64,000 bases of DNA. Source: Nageia nagi. Lineage: Eukaryota; Pinophyta. This document shows, in pieces, positions 50,041 to 61,091 of this stretch (within the stretch, counting starts at the first letter, position 1; each line of letters opens with the position of its first letter). The translations under genes were made by a program, and so were the position numbers. Location of the stretch: assembly GCA_050084985.1 (NCBI GenBank), contig JBITNC010000001.1:124744001-124808000 (forward strand), in the 5' to 3' direction. The notes under the pieces were generated by a model. That model was not told the origin of the DNA, did no database searches, and worked only from the letters and a program-made list of their open reading frames with translations.

Positions 50041-53000
50041 TGCTACACAAAAGTAAATAAGCAAGAAGAATGAATAAATTTCTATAATTTACCATCTATA
50101 CAAATCAAACATGATAAGTAAACATGTCCCACATGTGCAAACTTATAAACCAAGATCCGTAGAAGGATAAAGTTGAGGTTGTTTTCTTGTATAGAATTAG
50201 ACCTTCACCTGGATGCCTGCAGAGTGGAGCCCAAGTACTACTAATCTTCAACCAATTCACCTTGGTCAGTAATATGCTCTCTCAAGGAGAAGTACCAACT
50301 ATTTTCCAAGGATCCGACGTATCTTGGACTGACCATTTTAATTATCTTATTTAAGGTTTTCAGTTTTCCTCCTAGGTTATCAGGATAATCCCTAAATGGA
50401 GGTGCGGAATTGTGGTATCACTACACACATGCCTATCCATCTAATAGAGTTATGTCCAATCCAATAGAGGTCTTAGGGTAATTAAGATAGATTTACCACC
50501 ACTTGGTTCTTCGGACTAAAAAGGCTCCAGTCTGCCCTATCCTCACCTCGTGGCTCCCCAAACAAGTCATGTTGTGGAAAAGTACATGCAGATGTGTTCA
50601 TTTTAGGGGTTACTTTTAATATTTTGTGTTTTGCAAGTATAAAGCAATTATGCAAAAATATAAAGTAAAGTATTAAAAATACATCATCCACACGAACTTG
50701 AAATATAAGAGTCCAATGGGTTTTATACTAACCCCTAAAGGACATTTTTACATTTTGCATACTTGCTCAAGTTCATAAATTCATTAAACACTTTAATGAA
50801 TTTAAAAAAGGCTAAGTACTACTTAGCATTACTCCATAACTTAAACATGCATTATTCCATAACTTAAAAATTAAGTAATAAACATGCATCATTTATCTCA
50901 TTAAAAAATGCATTATTTAACTTAAAATTTTAAGTACTAAGCATGCTTTATTCCTACACAAGAGTAAGAGGCATGCATTATAGATTTAGCATGCAAGATC
51001 TAGATAAAGTTTTAAGTAAAAAAAAATTATACAAATTCCCCCCTTTTCACTTAAATTTTTATCCCTAAAAACTTGTATGCTAAAAATTGTCTTTTAAGTA
51101 TGCATTTATATTTTAAGTAAAAAATTTCCCTTGTTTACTTAAAAAATAGCATACTTAGATTACCTTAGCAAAAATTTTTACTAAAAAAGTTTTGCCTAAG
51201 TAAATTACCATACTTAGAGAAAAAAATTATACTCCAAAATATCCTCCATGTGCCATATTTTTCTAAAAAAAATTGGAATTGCATTGAAGAGTAATGATGT
51301 ATCTACTTACTTTATAGTCATCATGACAATGCTTAAAGTTGGAGTATAAGTACTTCTAAGTGCATTTAATAGGAACAAATGACTTGTAAGCAAGCAAAAA
51401 TTATTTAAATGCTTACCAAAAAGTATACGTTTGCTTCTTGCAAGTATTAATGAAAAAGAAGGTGACCCATGCATAGTTAATGCTCTTTTACCTCAAGCAC
51501 TCCAAGTCAAAAAAAATAAATGCTTTTAGGTAAAAAAAAATGATGGCTACCCTTCCCTTACCAAGAAGGAGCATACGTTGCTTTTGGAAGTGCATTTAGT
51601 CAATAAAAAATTAATGCACAAAGTAGGAAACAAGAAGGGGTACAAAATTGTAGAAGGGGTACTATTCTTAGTTTACGCAATGTCACAAGACAGGAGAGGG
51701 TCATTGGAGGAGGCACGCATTGGAGATGGAGAAGGAAGCGTATAAAATTATCATCAAGGAAGATGCAATAGATGTAAGAAGTGGCAAATGGGCTACGAGT
51801 GCTAATTAGATAAGGAGGAGAGGGCCTACGAGTAGGAGAATGTAACACATCATGGAAGGAGGGTCGCACAGGCTGAGAGGGCTAAAGAGGGGCAAAGTGG
51901 TTAGTGAGAGAGGCTCCGTCAGAATGCTCCTAGGCCTTCACCACAAGCTTGGAATTTTGCAGGTGGGACGATCATCGACCCCAACTTTTAACATACTTAT
52001 CCAGGCCTTTGGGAAGTTCAGTAGCTTTGACATCTGTTTGGAGAAGCATTCAATAGAAGAATGGCAGTAGAGGCAAGGTGTATCATTCTCCTTCCATATG
52101 TCGATGATGAAGAGCTACATTTGACATTCAATCTCTATGCTTGGGATTGATGAAGGATGATGGAATTTCTAGAGCAAGGTGGTAAAGAAAATCTATGGGA
52201 TAGAGGAGAGCACTGTAAAGTCAGCGCTATGGATGCGAAGCCTCCGTCGTGGAAGTAAATCATGATAGGAATGAGTGGAATGAGCCGAGGCATCCTATCA
52301 AACAATTTGTAGACCCTTTCAACATATCCATTTTGTACATATCCATCGACCATTGCAGTCCATAAGATTGCATTTTGGGGAGACATTTTTGTCAAACAAT
52401 TCGTAGACCCTTTCAACGTATCTGTCTTGTGCATAGGCATAGCCAATGCCCGTATGCAAGCAAGCAGAGCAGAGGGTGGCCACGGAGTCCATCCATGAGC
52501 TTAAAGAGGGTTGGCCAATGGCAAATCCTAAAAAAAAAAGCTCATAAAAAAAATATTTGATTAAATATATTGTACCAAAAAAAATCCTTATTTGATTGTT
52601 TTTAAATACCTTTCCCCCTTTTTAAGCTATAAAATAGCTATTATGAGATATGTAATTAAAAAGTGCTATTTGAAATAATTAAAAAAATAATTGTAAAATC
52701 ATTTTGTATTGCTCTCATCATATATATATTAAAGAAAATACACCCTTTTTAATACATGGCTTACAATATGTTATTTCTATATACTAACCTCTTAAATTTA
52801 CAACATGTTTACTTAGAGGATAGTAAAAAAAAATTACCCATATTTTGCAAATAACAAAAAAGGTTAACACATAGTTCAAAATGTGTTAGTGTCATAAGAA
52901 CAAATCAAGTTTAACTATAACATATTATTGCCATTTTGATCATATTTTGCAAAAAATAAGGTCCAATATCTCATAAAATATGTTAGTATCTAATGCAATA

Positions 53001-53130
53001 ATCCATAAGATAACCAAATGAGGAGAAAATTTATACCTTCTCTTAGTTTTACCTCACCAATGGGGTGTAAGATGAGGAATGAAGAGGGATGAAGAACCTC
53101 CAAGATGTAGAAGAAGAGCTTCCACACCAA
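50041..53130 (-). other. 3.1-kb untranslated leader of the copia
   Basis: From the PBS to the mutated gag start there is no element ORF. The PBS-proximal part contains GGTGAGGTAAAACTAAGAG, also found after the PBS sites of the 57.5- and 60.6-kb LTRs. The gag-proximal about 600 bases (50200-50760) are clearly homologous to 63140-63720 in the partial element at the right edge. The middle (51.6-52.5 kb) is GC-richer and holds the PPR fragment. Confidence 0.75.
52240..52460 (-). pseudogene. PPR-repeat fragment inside the copia leader
   Basis: Pentatricopeptide repeat proteins bind organellar RNA. The minus strand encodes MSPQNAILWTAMVDGYVQNG followed by YVERVYKLFDRMPR (52383 down to about 52285), a textbook plant PPR unit. 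Just upstream, in a shifted frame, lies YAQDRYVERVYELFDK, a second unit. About 70 residues in two frames are recognisable, without a start or organelle-targeting region. It sits in the untranslated leader, 2.2 kb from gag, in the same orientation as the element. The simplest reading is a host gene piece captured by the retroelement. Confidence 0.7.
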
Positions 53131-53142
53131 GCTCTGATACCA
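53131..53142 (-). other. Primer-binding site, initiator tRNA-Met type
   Basis: Two bases downstream of the 5' LTR, the minus strand reads TGGTATCAGAGC. This is the standard plant copia primer site, complementary to the 3' end of initiator methionine tRNA. Confidence 0.95.
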
Positions 53143-53144
53143 AT

Positions 53145-53637
53145 TGAAGGAATTAGACCTACTCTAATCCTCAAGGTCCAAGACTATAGGAAACTCAATC
53201 ATTCAACATCTACAAGCTAATAACACCATTCACACAAGATAACACAAATATATTGTGGTTCCTCCCTCCTTGGGAGTACATCCACAACTAGTTCTCAATT
53301 TTCAATCTATGCACCCTCTTACAACAATTCCTTTCTCTCCTACACAAACTAGTAGAGTAATCTTACTCCAAAAACTTAGTTATGTTACAAGAGGAGAGGC
53401 CCTCTATTTATAGCATGAGAGCACCTCTCTAACCTCCCTTTAACCCAAGGGTAAGGTTAAGGTTACAATAAATGTATGACCTAACTTTAACCTACCAACT
53501 AACCCCATGGTAAGGTCAAAGTCCACACATAATAAAGAATTCAATTAATCCCTTAAGGTATCTACATATCCTTTAAGTGATTAATTGAATTTACAAGGAG
53601 TTTAGATATTCACAATATTTCATTACAAATTCTAACA
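53145..53637 (-). repeat. 5' LTR of the complete copia, with promoter
   Basis: The same 493 bp with 8 substitutions. It contains the TATA box CTATAAATAG (minus strand, near 53410), so transcription would start shortly downstream, and the conserved GGATGTACTCCC and GGAGGAACCAC phrases in R/U5. Confidence 0.95.
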
Positions 53638-53999
53638 GTAGGCACTCTTAAGAGTGTTCCATGTAACTTTAGAAAATTTGCATTATGCAATGTTGGGAAA
53701 TATTAAGATATTTATCCCACTAATTTGCATGGTGAATAGAGTTCTAGAATCCTTCATTCTATTATCCATCAACTTATTTTTCTCATCTATGGTAAGTGGA
53801 AGAAGTATTGTAGCATCAAGTTCAACATATCCTTGAGAAATAAGGCTCCACATATCTTGAGATATGAGAAAAGTTCTCATTTGAATACTCCAATATTTGA
53901 AGTGTTCACCATTAAATACCAAAATATACAATTGCAATGAATTTATATTCTTCTTATCTATTTTAACCCAATAGAACATATATATTTGATACTAATTGA
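53638..53999 (-). pseudogene. Gag start of the old copia element
   Basis: Continuation of the element at 40930-44404. The minus strand reads LQLYILVFNGEHFKYWSIQM, RTFLISQDMWSLISQGYVEL and DEKNKLMDNRMKDSRTLFTM, a typical copia gag N-terminus, then TWNTLKSAY up to the GTAGG site. Just upstream the minus strand has TTAGTATCAAAT (about 53985-53998), a decayed Met-type PBS, so the old 5' LTR should begin at about 54000. Confidence 0.8.
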
Positions 54000-54569
54000 G
54001 AATTTTGAGATGATTAGGCCCAATATAATGATCTGAGGATGTTAAGAAATCTAAAAATTTTAAAGGCTTTGAGATATACCAATCTTATCTAAAGTATGTA
54101 TTTTCTATTATTTATATAAATATCTCATAAATATATTTCCAACAAGTATTTACATGCCTCAAATGGATTTACAAATCTTCACAAATGTGAATTTGAAATT
54201 CTCAAGTTGATTTCAAAGCATTTTGAGCCTTGTACGAGCTTCCTAGGATTAAAAATCCTTATTCAAATGTGAAATGACATCACAAAGGTATTTCTTTGGC
54301 ATATTGAGATGTTATATCAATAAAGATAAGTTTTTGACCCAAAAAAAAAGCAAAATATGCTTTCTTGTATGTTAGAAGATGATGACATCAACAAAGTATT
54401 TTGAGGGTATCGTAATGTGACTAGACTAGTTTTTTGGGCTAAGTTTGGAAGGTTGTAACTTGATTGATTCTCAATTAAACATAAGAATATTATTTACCAT
54501 TAGAATTATTATAAAAATCTTTATCCAATGGTAATTTGGTAATATTTAATAAGAACACTATGGTAAAAA
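54000..54569 (-). other. Possible remnant of the old copia 5' LTR
   Basis: This position follows from the decayed PBS. The minus strand here ends ...CTCAAAATTCTCAA. No second copy exists in the window for comparison, so the outer limit is unknown. Confidence 0.3.
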
Positions 54570-54790
54570 ATGAGCTACAATAAAATGACTCCACGAAGCT
54601 CATAGAGGAAGACTATGAAAATGCAAGTCTGAATATTATGATTTTTGAGTGTGATATGTCGATCAGGTATGACATGTTATATATGGTTGGAAAGGTATTG
54701 AATTCATATTTTGAACACAAAAAAATCACACTAAAAAGAGATCTAGAATGAAGTTATAGCTCCTAAAAGTAGACTAATCCAAAATAAGGT
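54570..54790 (-). repeat. Inverted partner of the repeat at 29470-29720
   Basis: On the minus strand it reads AGCTATAACTTCATTCTAGA, then ACCTTTCCAACCATATATAA and GACATATCACACTC, matching the plus strand near 29.5-29.65 kb. Confidence 0.65.
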
Positions 54791-56160
54791 AGTTTGATAC
54801 AATTATAAAAATATCCAAATTTAATGCTCAAAATGAAAAATAAAGAAAACCCACAGTTAAAATATCCCTAAATGTTTTATGTTCAACTAAATGTTTAAGA
54901 TTTTAGCTTACACATTGCTACCATATACTTCTATTTTTTTAGTTCTATATAATATTTAGTCTGAGATAATTGTATTACAGACTATTACTATACTTTATTT
55001 GTTTTACGATTGGGGTAAAATTTATTAAGTTTGCTTTGTTTTATGTGTAAAAGGTTTTTGATGTCCTTTCAAAATTTGATTTTTCTTTTTAATTAATATC
55101 AAATTTACCAACTGTTCTAATAATAAAAAAATATCCCAAATATGTGAATATCATCTTGGAATAGAATTTGACCACTCCTGTGAATATTTACAAATATTTT
55201 CTTATACATACAAGCTTTAAAATGGAAAACATACCACACAACCATAAAGAAACATTATAGAGCAATATATTTTTTCCAATTGTATTGCATAATAATTCAA
55301 ATACAATATAGAGTTACAAGAGAGGTTACAAAGCTCTTGTCTTAGCTATATAAGCTTTAAGATTATGATACTAAAGAAGAAGATTATTCAAATGAGGGAT
55401 ATGTTCCCCATATGCTCCATGGTTAAGGAAGTTGAGTGTTCCACACTCAAAAGATCTAGTAATGGTATAAAATCTTTCCAAAATTAAGGAGGGATTGAGA
55501 ATCCATGCTTACATAAAGAAGTTGATGAGAGCTTTAAAATATAAATTACAAGCTTGTAAAACTAATTATAATGTTAGGTATGAGAAGCAGTTAGGAAATA
55601 TAGTCATTAGAGGAGAAGATATTTGAATTAGTCAATTGTTTCTTATGTCACAAAATAAAAACATCAAACCATTGGAACATTGTACTCTTTCATCAATTTG
55701 GATCTTGGTTGTAGAAGTTTTGTATAGAGGACTTGACATCCATGCTTCCATTAGCATTAGTGCTACTATTTGAGGCTTAGCATCCATGCTATTATCGATG
55801 TTTATGTTATTGTTAGCATCCATACTAGTGTTTTAGAATGCATTCATTGGAGAGATTCTATACCAATATCATTCTCTCTCAATAATTATAATTATGTACA
55901 TATGATTATTTATGATGCAAGTAAGGTGACAAGTACATTCTCTTTATCTCTCTCCCATATGTTATAGATCTCATTCAATAGCATGGGCATCATTTATTTA
56001 TGTTGCATCTTTATTATCCATAACTATTGTTAATTGTTATTACATTGATACATTATTCTATTATTTCATTTTTTATCAACATATGTAATGTGCATCATTA
56101 AATGTGAATGTTTAACATATTTTCTACCTATCCTTAGGGGGTTTGCAAAAAGCATTCAAC
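54791..56160. other. AT-rich intergenic DNA, no gene seen
   Basis: Dense stops, with only 63-65-codon frames around 55.6-55.97 kb that overlap on opposite strands and match nothing. No element ends were recognised. Confidence 0.5.
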
Positions 56161-56167
56161 ACTACTG

Positions 56168-57263
56168 CACCACTACATTATAGTGATTTTGGGTCACACC
56201 ATGCATCAATCCATAATTTTTTTAAAAAAATTATATAAATCATGACACATCAATTTATGCTAAAGGTATTATCAAACAAAGCATCATTTTTTGTGTCAAT
56301 TATAATGTCATTCCTTGCATTGTATATCAATATTATTAGTGTCAAATAATTAACATTATACATGATGTATAAAGTGTCATTTATAGCATCAAAATTATAA
56401 GAATGAGGAAGATTTCTTATTTGCATCATGGATCTTGTAAACAATTTGTATGTATTCTCTATGCTTCCATATTTTGCATATATGTCTAACAAGGCACTCA
56501 CAACCATAACATCTGATAAAAAATTGATTTTAAAGAGTCTTTGATGTATGTATAAACCCTTTTGCAAATATATTAGTTTGGTGCATGCTTTGAGGATGCT
56601 GGGAAAGGTGAATTCATTTGGTTGGACTACTGTTGGTGTTTATTACATTTAGTGAAAAATTTCAATGCTTGTTGATGAATTCATGTCTTTAGTAACCTAA
56701 ATTATCATATTCCATGACAAGATGTGTCATTCAATCATACAATCAAAAGTTTCATGTAGTACACCAAACTTCATGAGCATATACCAAACTCTGCAGACAG
56801 GTGGCTGAAGCATGCAATGCACATTTTGAGTGTTACAAAATGCAGGCTTGCATTGCCAAAAATGTCCTACTCTCTATATTCTTCAACATGTCTTCAGCTC
56901 CTAAGGCCTACATATAAAAAAATACCCTTATAAAGTGCAAGACCCTTCATTCACTCATCAATACCATCATTATTGCTATTAAAAATTAACCATTGATAAA
57001 GGGAATGCATCAATGGTTGATAGCAGATTATGCCATGATCCATGTGCATGATTCATATTTTTTTCCTATTCCATGTATCACTTGATGTATTGTTTAACAT
57101 AATCAAATATGTTAAGAAATGTGTCAACCAATGCATCAAAAAAATTGGTTTTATATAGATTGATGTAGACATTCCAAACAATGATGCATCTTGCATCATG
57201 GCATTAAAATGCAATTTTATGATGTATGGGATGATGCAAAATCGCTAAAATGAAGTAGTGGTG
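56168..57263. mobile_element. TIR-bounded ~1.1-kb DNA element carrying a PPR fragment
   Basis: The left end reads CACCACTACATTATAGTGAT followed by TTTGGGTCACACCATGCATC. The right end, on the opposite strand from 57263, reads CACCACTACTTCATTTTAGC followed by GATTTTGCATCATCCCATAC. The two align over about 45 bases at roughly 75%. The interior is rich in ATGCATC/GATGCAT phrases near both ends, like subterminal repeats of CACTA elements. No target-site duplication is clear and no transposase is encoded, so the superfamily is undetermined. It carries a PPR gene piece at 56427-56675. Confidence 0.55.
56427..56675 (-). pseudogene. PPR protein fragment (PLS/DYW-type region)
   Basis: The minus strand reads VVQPNEFTFPSILKACTKL, then LQKGLYIHQRLFKINFLSDV and SALLDIYAKYGSIENTYKLF. 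This is the recurrent P-L-S unit of land-plant PPR proteins (PNEFTFPSxLKAC; GxxIHxxxxKxGFxSDV; ALxDMYAKCGSIExAxKxF). Upstream, in another frame, QALKFF extends it by one frameshift. The C-terminal side stops matching after TRSM at 56427. About 75 residues are recognisable, without start, targeting peptide or E/DYW domain, so it is a captured or decayed fragment. Confidence 0.75.
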
Positions 57264-57503
57264 ATAAATTAATTTTAACATGATGTTCCTTAATATACCA
57301 ATCATATTTCTTTTCATAAAGCTTGCTAATAAGATTTCTAACTTCTTTTGCATCCTTAGGTTTATCAAGTTTAGTTTGAATTTCCTTACCTTTATCTTGT
57401 TAAGTAACATTAGGGCATGTACCTAAAAGTGCTTGTTCATGTTATACCAGGGAAGAAGATACAACATACAATATATGACTTTTTGAGAGCATTGAGATGT
57501 TCT

Positions 57504-57954
57504 TGTTGGAATGTATAATATATTATTGTGAAGTTTTTTAAGGTTCTTCTTGTCAATTCACCAATACTTAAAGGTATCCCCAGATACTTTAAGTATTTAA
57601 GTGAATATGATAATGTAACTTATCCTATACTCCTTCTCATGAGCATGCCCCTTGGGTAAAAGGGACCAAGGTGAAGCATGTCATATCTTTGTACAATGGT
57701 TAAAGGGGTAATCCAAGGGAGGATTTTTGCCTATAAATAGAAGGGCCTCTCCTTGATATCACTCACCAAAGTAAGAGAGTTATCTTTGTGAATAAGAAAG
57801 ATCTTGGTTAATAGATGTAATCTCATCTTGGAGGAACCACTTATATCTTGTGCCAATTTGTGACATTGTTTATGATTTGATTATTGATGTTTGAGAGAGA
57901 TTTCAAATGATCTTGGTAGATTAGAAATTTAATCTTTTAGGATCAAACCTTTCA
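57504..57954 (+). repeat. LTR of the copia family with intact PBS
   Basis: TGTTGGAATGTATAATATAT ... CAAACCTTTCA, with TGCCTATAAATAGAAGG near 57730 and a GGAGGAACCACTTATATCTT phrase. TGGTATTAGAGCC follows at 57956-57968, a Met-type primer site with one change. The following bases share CTTGGAGGCTCC and GTGAGGTAAA with the 61.1-kb leader, so this is a 5' LTR whose internal region is lost or truncated by about 58.1 kb. Confidence 0.8.
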
Positions 57955-58109
57955 TTGGTATTAGAGCCATCTTGGAGGCTCCTATTCAACATATTTCAAG
58001 GTTCATATTTTTGTGAGGTAAAGTAATTGTGAGGTAAAGTAATCTAGATGTATAACCTCCTATCCTTTATTGTTTGCTTACTTCATGATACTGATATTTG
58101 TTTTGTGTG

Positions 58110-59845
58110 TGTTACCTTTTTTTAAGCAATTTGCTTAATATAACAATATATTGTTGTTCTAATTTTTTCTACCAACCTTTATGGTAGTTCAATTTTTTTG
58201 GGGATAAAATTTTGCTTAAAATGCATAGGTTGTAACAACAATATATTGTAAAGCTTGATTAAATTTGCAATGTTTGGGTTTGAGTACAAAAATTGTAATT
58301 TATTGTAAGTCATGTAGCCTTGAAGCACACTTGCAAGATTCAAAAAATATAAGTACAAGTCTTTGTTGCTATAACAATTGCATCATGTTATTGACATGAT
58401 ATTTCTACCAGACATGTATAATATTTTCAAAGGTTATTGAATTTGATCTAAAACTAGTTGTTGATACCTAATTTTGGTCCACCTAAGGTTGTCTTGCTTA
58501 AGTGTTTTATTATGTTAGTCTTATATCATTAATTATTTCGTTATATTAATATCATATTATTTAATGTATGTTATATTGGCCCACTTAAGATACTTCTTAT
58601 GCAATCTTATATTTATTTATACAAAGTACCCCAACATCAACATTATCTTCTATGTGGAGGTTCACTTGTGATGGATGTTCTTAGTGTATATCATTTGTAA
58701 GTCAATCTAGGAAGGGGGATTATGAAGGATTCGATAATGTATATGCACAATAAGATTATCTTAGAAAATGCCTAATTAATTGTCTCAAATTCTGGAGGAT
58801 GTAAAGTGAGGTTTTTTAGTTCTTGGAAGTATTTTCTAGGATGGAACTAATGCTAGAATGAAATAACTAAAATTGAACAAAACTAGAATTGAAAAAATCT
58901 AGTTATAATAGGGAACAAAAAATAGTGTTTGCAGGAAACCATAACTATGTTAACAATAAAATGGAAATAAGTAATACATAAATAACCCTTCAAGGAAAGG
59001 TGACACGGATTAAGCAATACCACATAGTAGTTTATGTCCATTAGGAATGAACACTACCATAACATAAATATGAACATCCATCAAAATGTAAATGTATAAA
59101 CTATATTGCTAACCACTGAAGTGTTCTCTTTTTTATTCAAGGGGGGCCTTCCTACGAATCTACAAGGAATGATTTAGTGGCTAAGAAAGAAAGAACTCAA
59201 CAAAACTTAAACAACAATACAAATTAGAATAGTACCATTCATTTCATTGAAGATGTCTTTCTAGAAAATAGTTACACTATGTTGTCTATTTCAGCTAATA
59301 CTAGGAATAAACAAGTAGTAAAACATTTTTATCTACTGTACTTAAAACAAGTCTTTTACAATGGCCTCCTCCATCCATGGAGTACTACTTCAAATACATT
59401 AAAATTAGTAAGCATTCCTCTATCCTATTAATTATAAATCAACTACATTTCCTCCATGATTTCATAAATGAGTGATGGCAGAATGCACTACTCAGGCCAA
59501 CACTGATCGTGATCTGTGGGTGTGACTAGCAACTCCAAAATTAGGTATCTTTCTACCTTTAATGCCAAGATATGAGTTGCTACAAATATGATCTCCTAAA
59601 GGTGCCAAAACTTGCCAACTTCAACATAAAATGACCTATTCTTTTTTAAAAGCATGCTGGCACATTAATTTGTAGGTTAGTCAAATAAACACAAATACCT
59701 ATATTAATATTGAATATTCACTTCAATTATGGTAGAATAAAAAGGTTTAAATGATGGATTAAGGAAATGGAATGGTACCAAAAAGGATAATAATATCTAA
59801 ATTTAGGTTTCATAATTCCCCCCAGTTGAAGGTGTTGCTCATCCC
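58110..59845. other. AT-rich DNA, no gene seen
   Basis: 1.7 kb without recognisable coding or element ends. Part of it could be decayed leader of the 57.5-kb LTR element. The stretch around 58.86-59.2 kb is A-rich with repeated AAACTAGAATTG phrases. Confidence 0.45.
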
Positions 59846-59849
59846 TAAG

Positions 59850-60590
59850 TAATGTATTGTTTCCTTTCATCATCTAACAACTTCATTTTCAACTTGCACT
59901 TAGTCTGAAAGTCATATGCAAGAGGAAAAAGCTAATCATCATACACATAAAATCCTTTTTATGCTAGCAACTTAGTTAAAATATTATTCTATTTTGGTTT
60001 CTTCACATCATTCCACCTTTGTAGTCTTGTTATGAAGTCCATAATGGTAAAGCTATAAAACTTAAGCCAATCCATTTAATCTCTTGCTCATTCAATGTAT
60101 GCACATAAAGGCCTTCTTTGTCCACTGCAACCTATAAGGTATAGTAAGAATAAGGTTCTCTCTTTTGAAGTGATGAAGACAAGTCACTCCATCTTTTCTT
60201 TGAACTAGCTACAACATCTTTCATTGATGAGACATAGAATTATTGAAATATTTGAAGTACCTTGTTTTGTAGCTTAACATGCTTAGCTACTATTGGTTGC
60301 TATCCCTCTAAATTAAGAATATCTCTCTTGATTTCTTCAAATAATTTATGCTCTAGCCTGATTGTTAATGGTTAATTGTATTTTAATTCTTCAAATGTAG
60401 TCTTTTGTTGCTCCCTTTCAATCTCATTCTTCAATACTGAGCATAACACTTGAAGATGGACATCGCCAACAAACATGTTAATATTAAGTCAAGTTACTTT
60501 GGGTAACAACCAACCATACAAATAAAATTCCACCAATAAATTATTATTTTCTTCATTAGAGTGATCAAACACCTTACCAAAGAACTGACA
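59850..60590 (-). pseudogene. Degraded coding region of unknown family
   Basis: The minus strand keeps one frame over about 190 codons from 60590 with only a few stops, each at a likely CAA/CAG codon. Readable blocks include NEENNNLLVEFYLYGWLLPK, VGDVHLQVLCSVLKNEIERE, LEHKLFEEIKRDILNLEG, KHVKLQNKVLQIF and MKDVVASSKKRWSDLSSSLQ. After a frameshift near 60035 it goes on with FITRLQRWNDVKKPK and AYDFQTKCKLKMKLLDDE to about 59860. The composition looks helical and possibly coiled-coil. I do not recognise the family. It lies between two copia LTRs and could be a captured or decayed host gene or an element ORF. Confidence 0.45.
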
Positions 60591-60612
60591 TCATTAGTTC
60601 TGATTTTATGAG

Positions 60613-61077
60613 TGTTGGAATTTATAATGCATTATTGTAAAGGTTTTGTAATAATCTTCTATGTAAGTTCACTAATACTTAAGGGTATCATTTGACACCT
60701 TAAGTATTTAATTGAATATGATAATGTAACTTGTCCTACACTCCATGTGATGCTTTTGTACTTTGGATAAAAGGGTGATCCAAAGAGGGATTTTGGCCTA
60801 TAAATAGAAGGCTCCATCTTTTGTGATCACACACCAATTTGTGGAGAAAAGTTATGCTAGAGAATAGTGTTTAGGAGTTGAGATTTAGAGAATTGTAAGA
60901 GTTCATATCTAAAATTAAGAGAGATCTAGTTAGTGGATGTACTTCTAGTTGGAGAAACCAATTACATCTTGTGTTATCTTAGTGAGATTGTCTTATTTGA
61001 GTTATTCAGATGTGAGATTGAGCTTTCATGAGATCTTGGTAGTACAAGGTTGTTTATGTTATATTTCAAATCCTTCA
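60613..61077 (+). repeat. 5' LTR of the right-edge copia
   Basis: 465 bp, TGTTGGAATTTATAATGCAT ... CAAATCCTTCA, with CCTATAAATAGAAGG near 60798 and GGATGTACTTCTAGTTGGAG in R/U5. About 75% identical to the 57.5-kb LTR by eye, so the two are separate insertions and not a pair. Confidence 0.85.
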
Positions 61078-61091
61078 TTTAGTATCAAAGG

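Larger units (their letters stand above)
44405..53637 (-). mobile_element. Structurally complete Ty1/copia retrotransposon
   Basis: A 9,233-bp element with two 493-bp LTRs (TG...CA), a GTAGG duplication, a PBS for initiator tRNA-Met, a PPT, and all copia domains in the order gag, protease, integrase, RT, RNase H. The LTRs differ at 8 positions by my count (about 98.4% identical), so the insertion is young compared with its host element. The coding region has several stops, mostly at tryptophan or glutamine codons, plus a frameshifted stretch near 48.0-48.16 kb, and the gag start codon reads ATA. It is therefore not autonomous now. Unusual features are a 3.1-kb leader carrying a PPR fragment and a minisatellite before the 3' LTR. 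Confidence 0.95.

Noticed and set aside
57504-61077. The two LTRs as the pair of one element
   Set aside because: They are only about 75% identical, and each is followed by its own primer-site sequence and leader, so both are 5' LTRs of different insertions.
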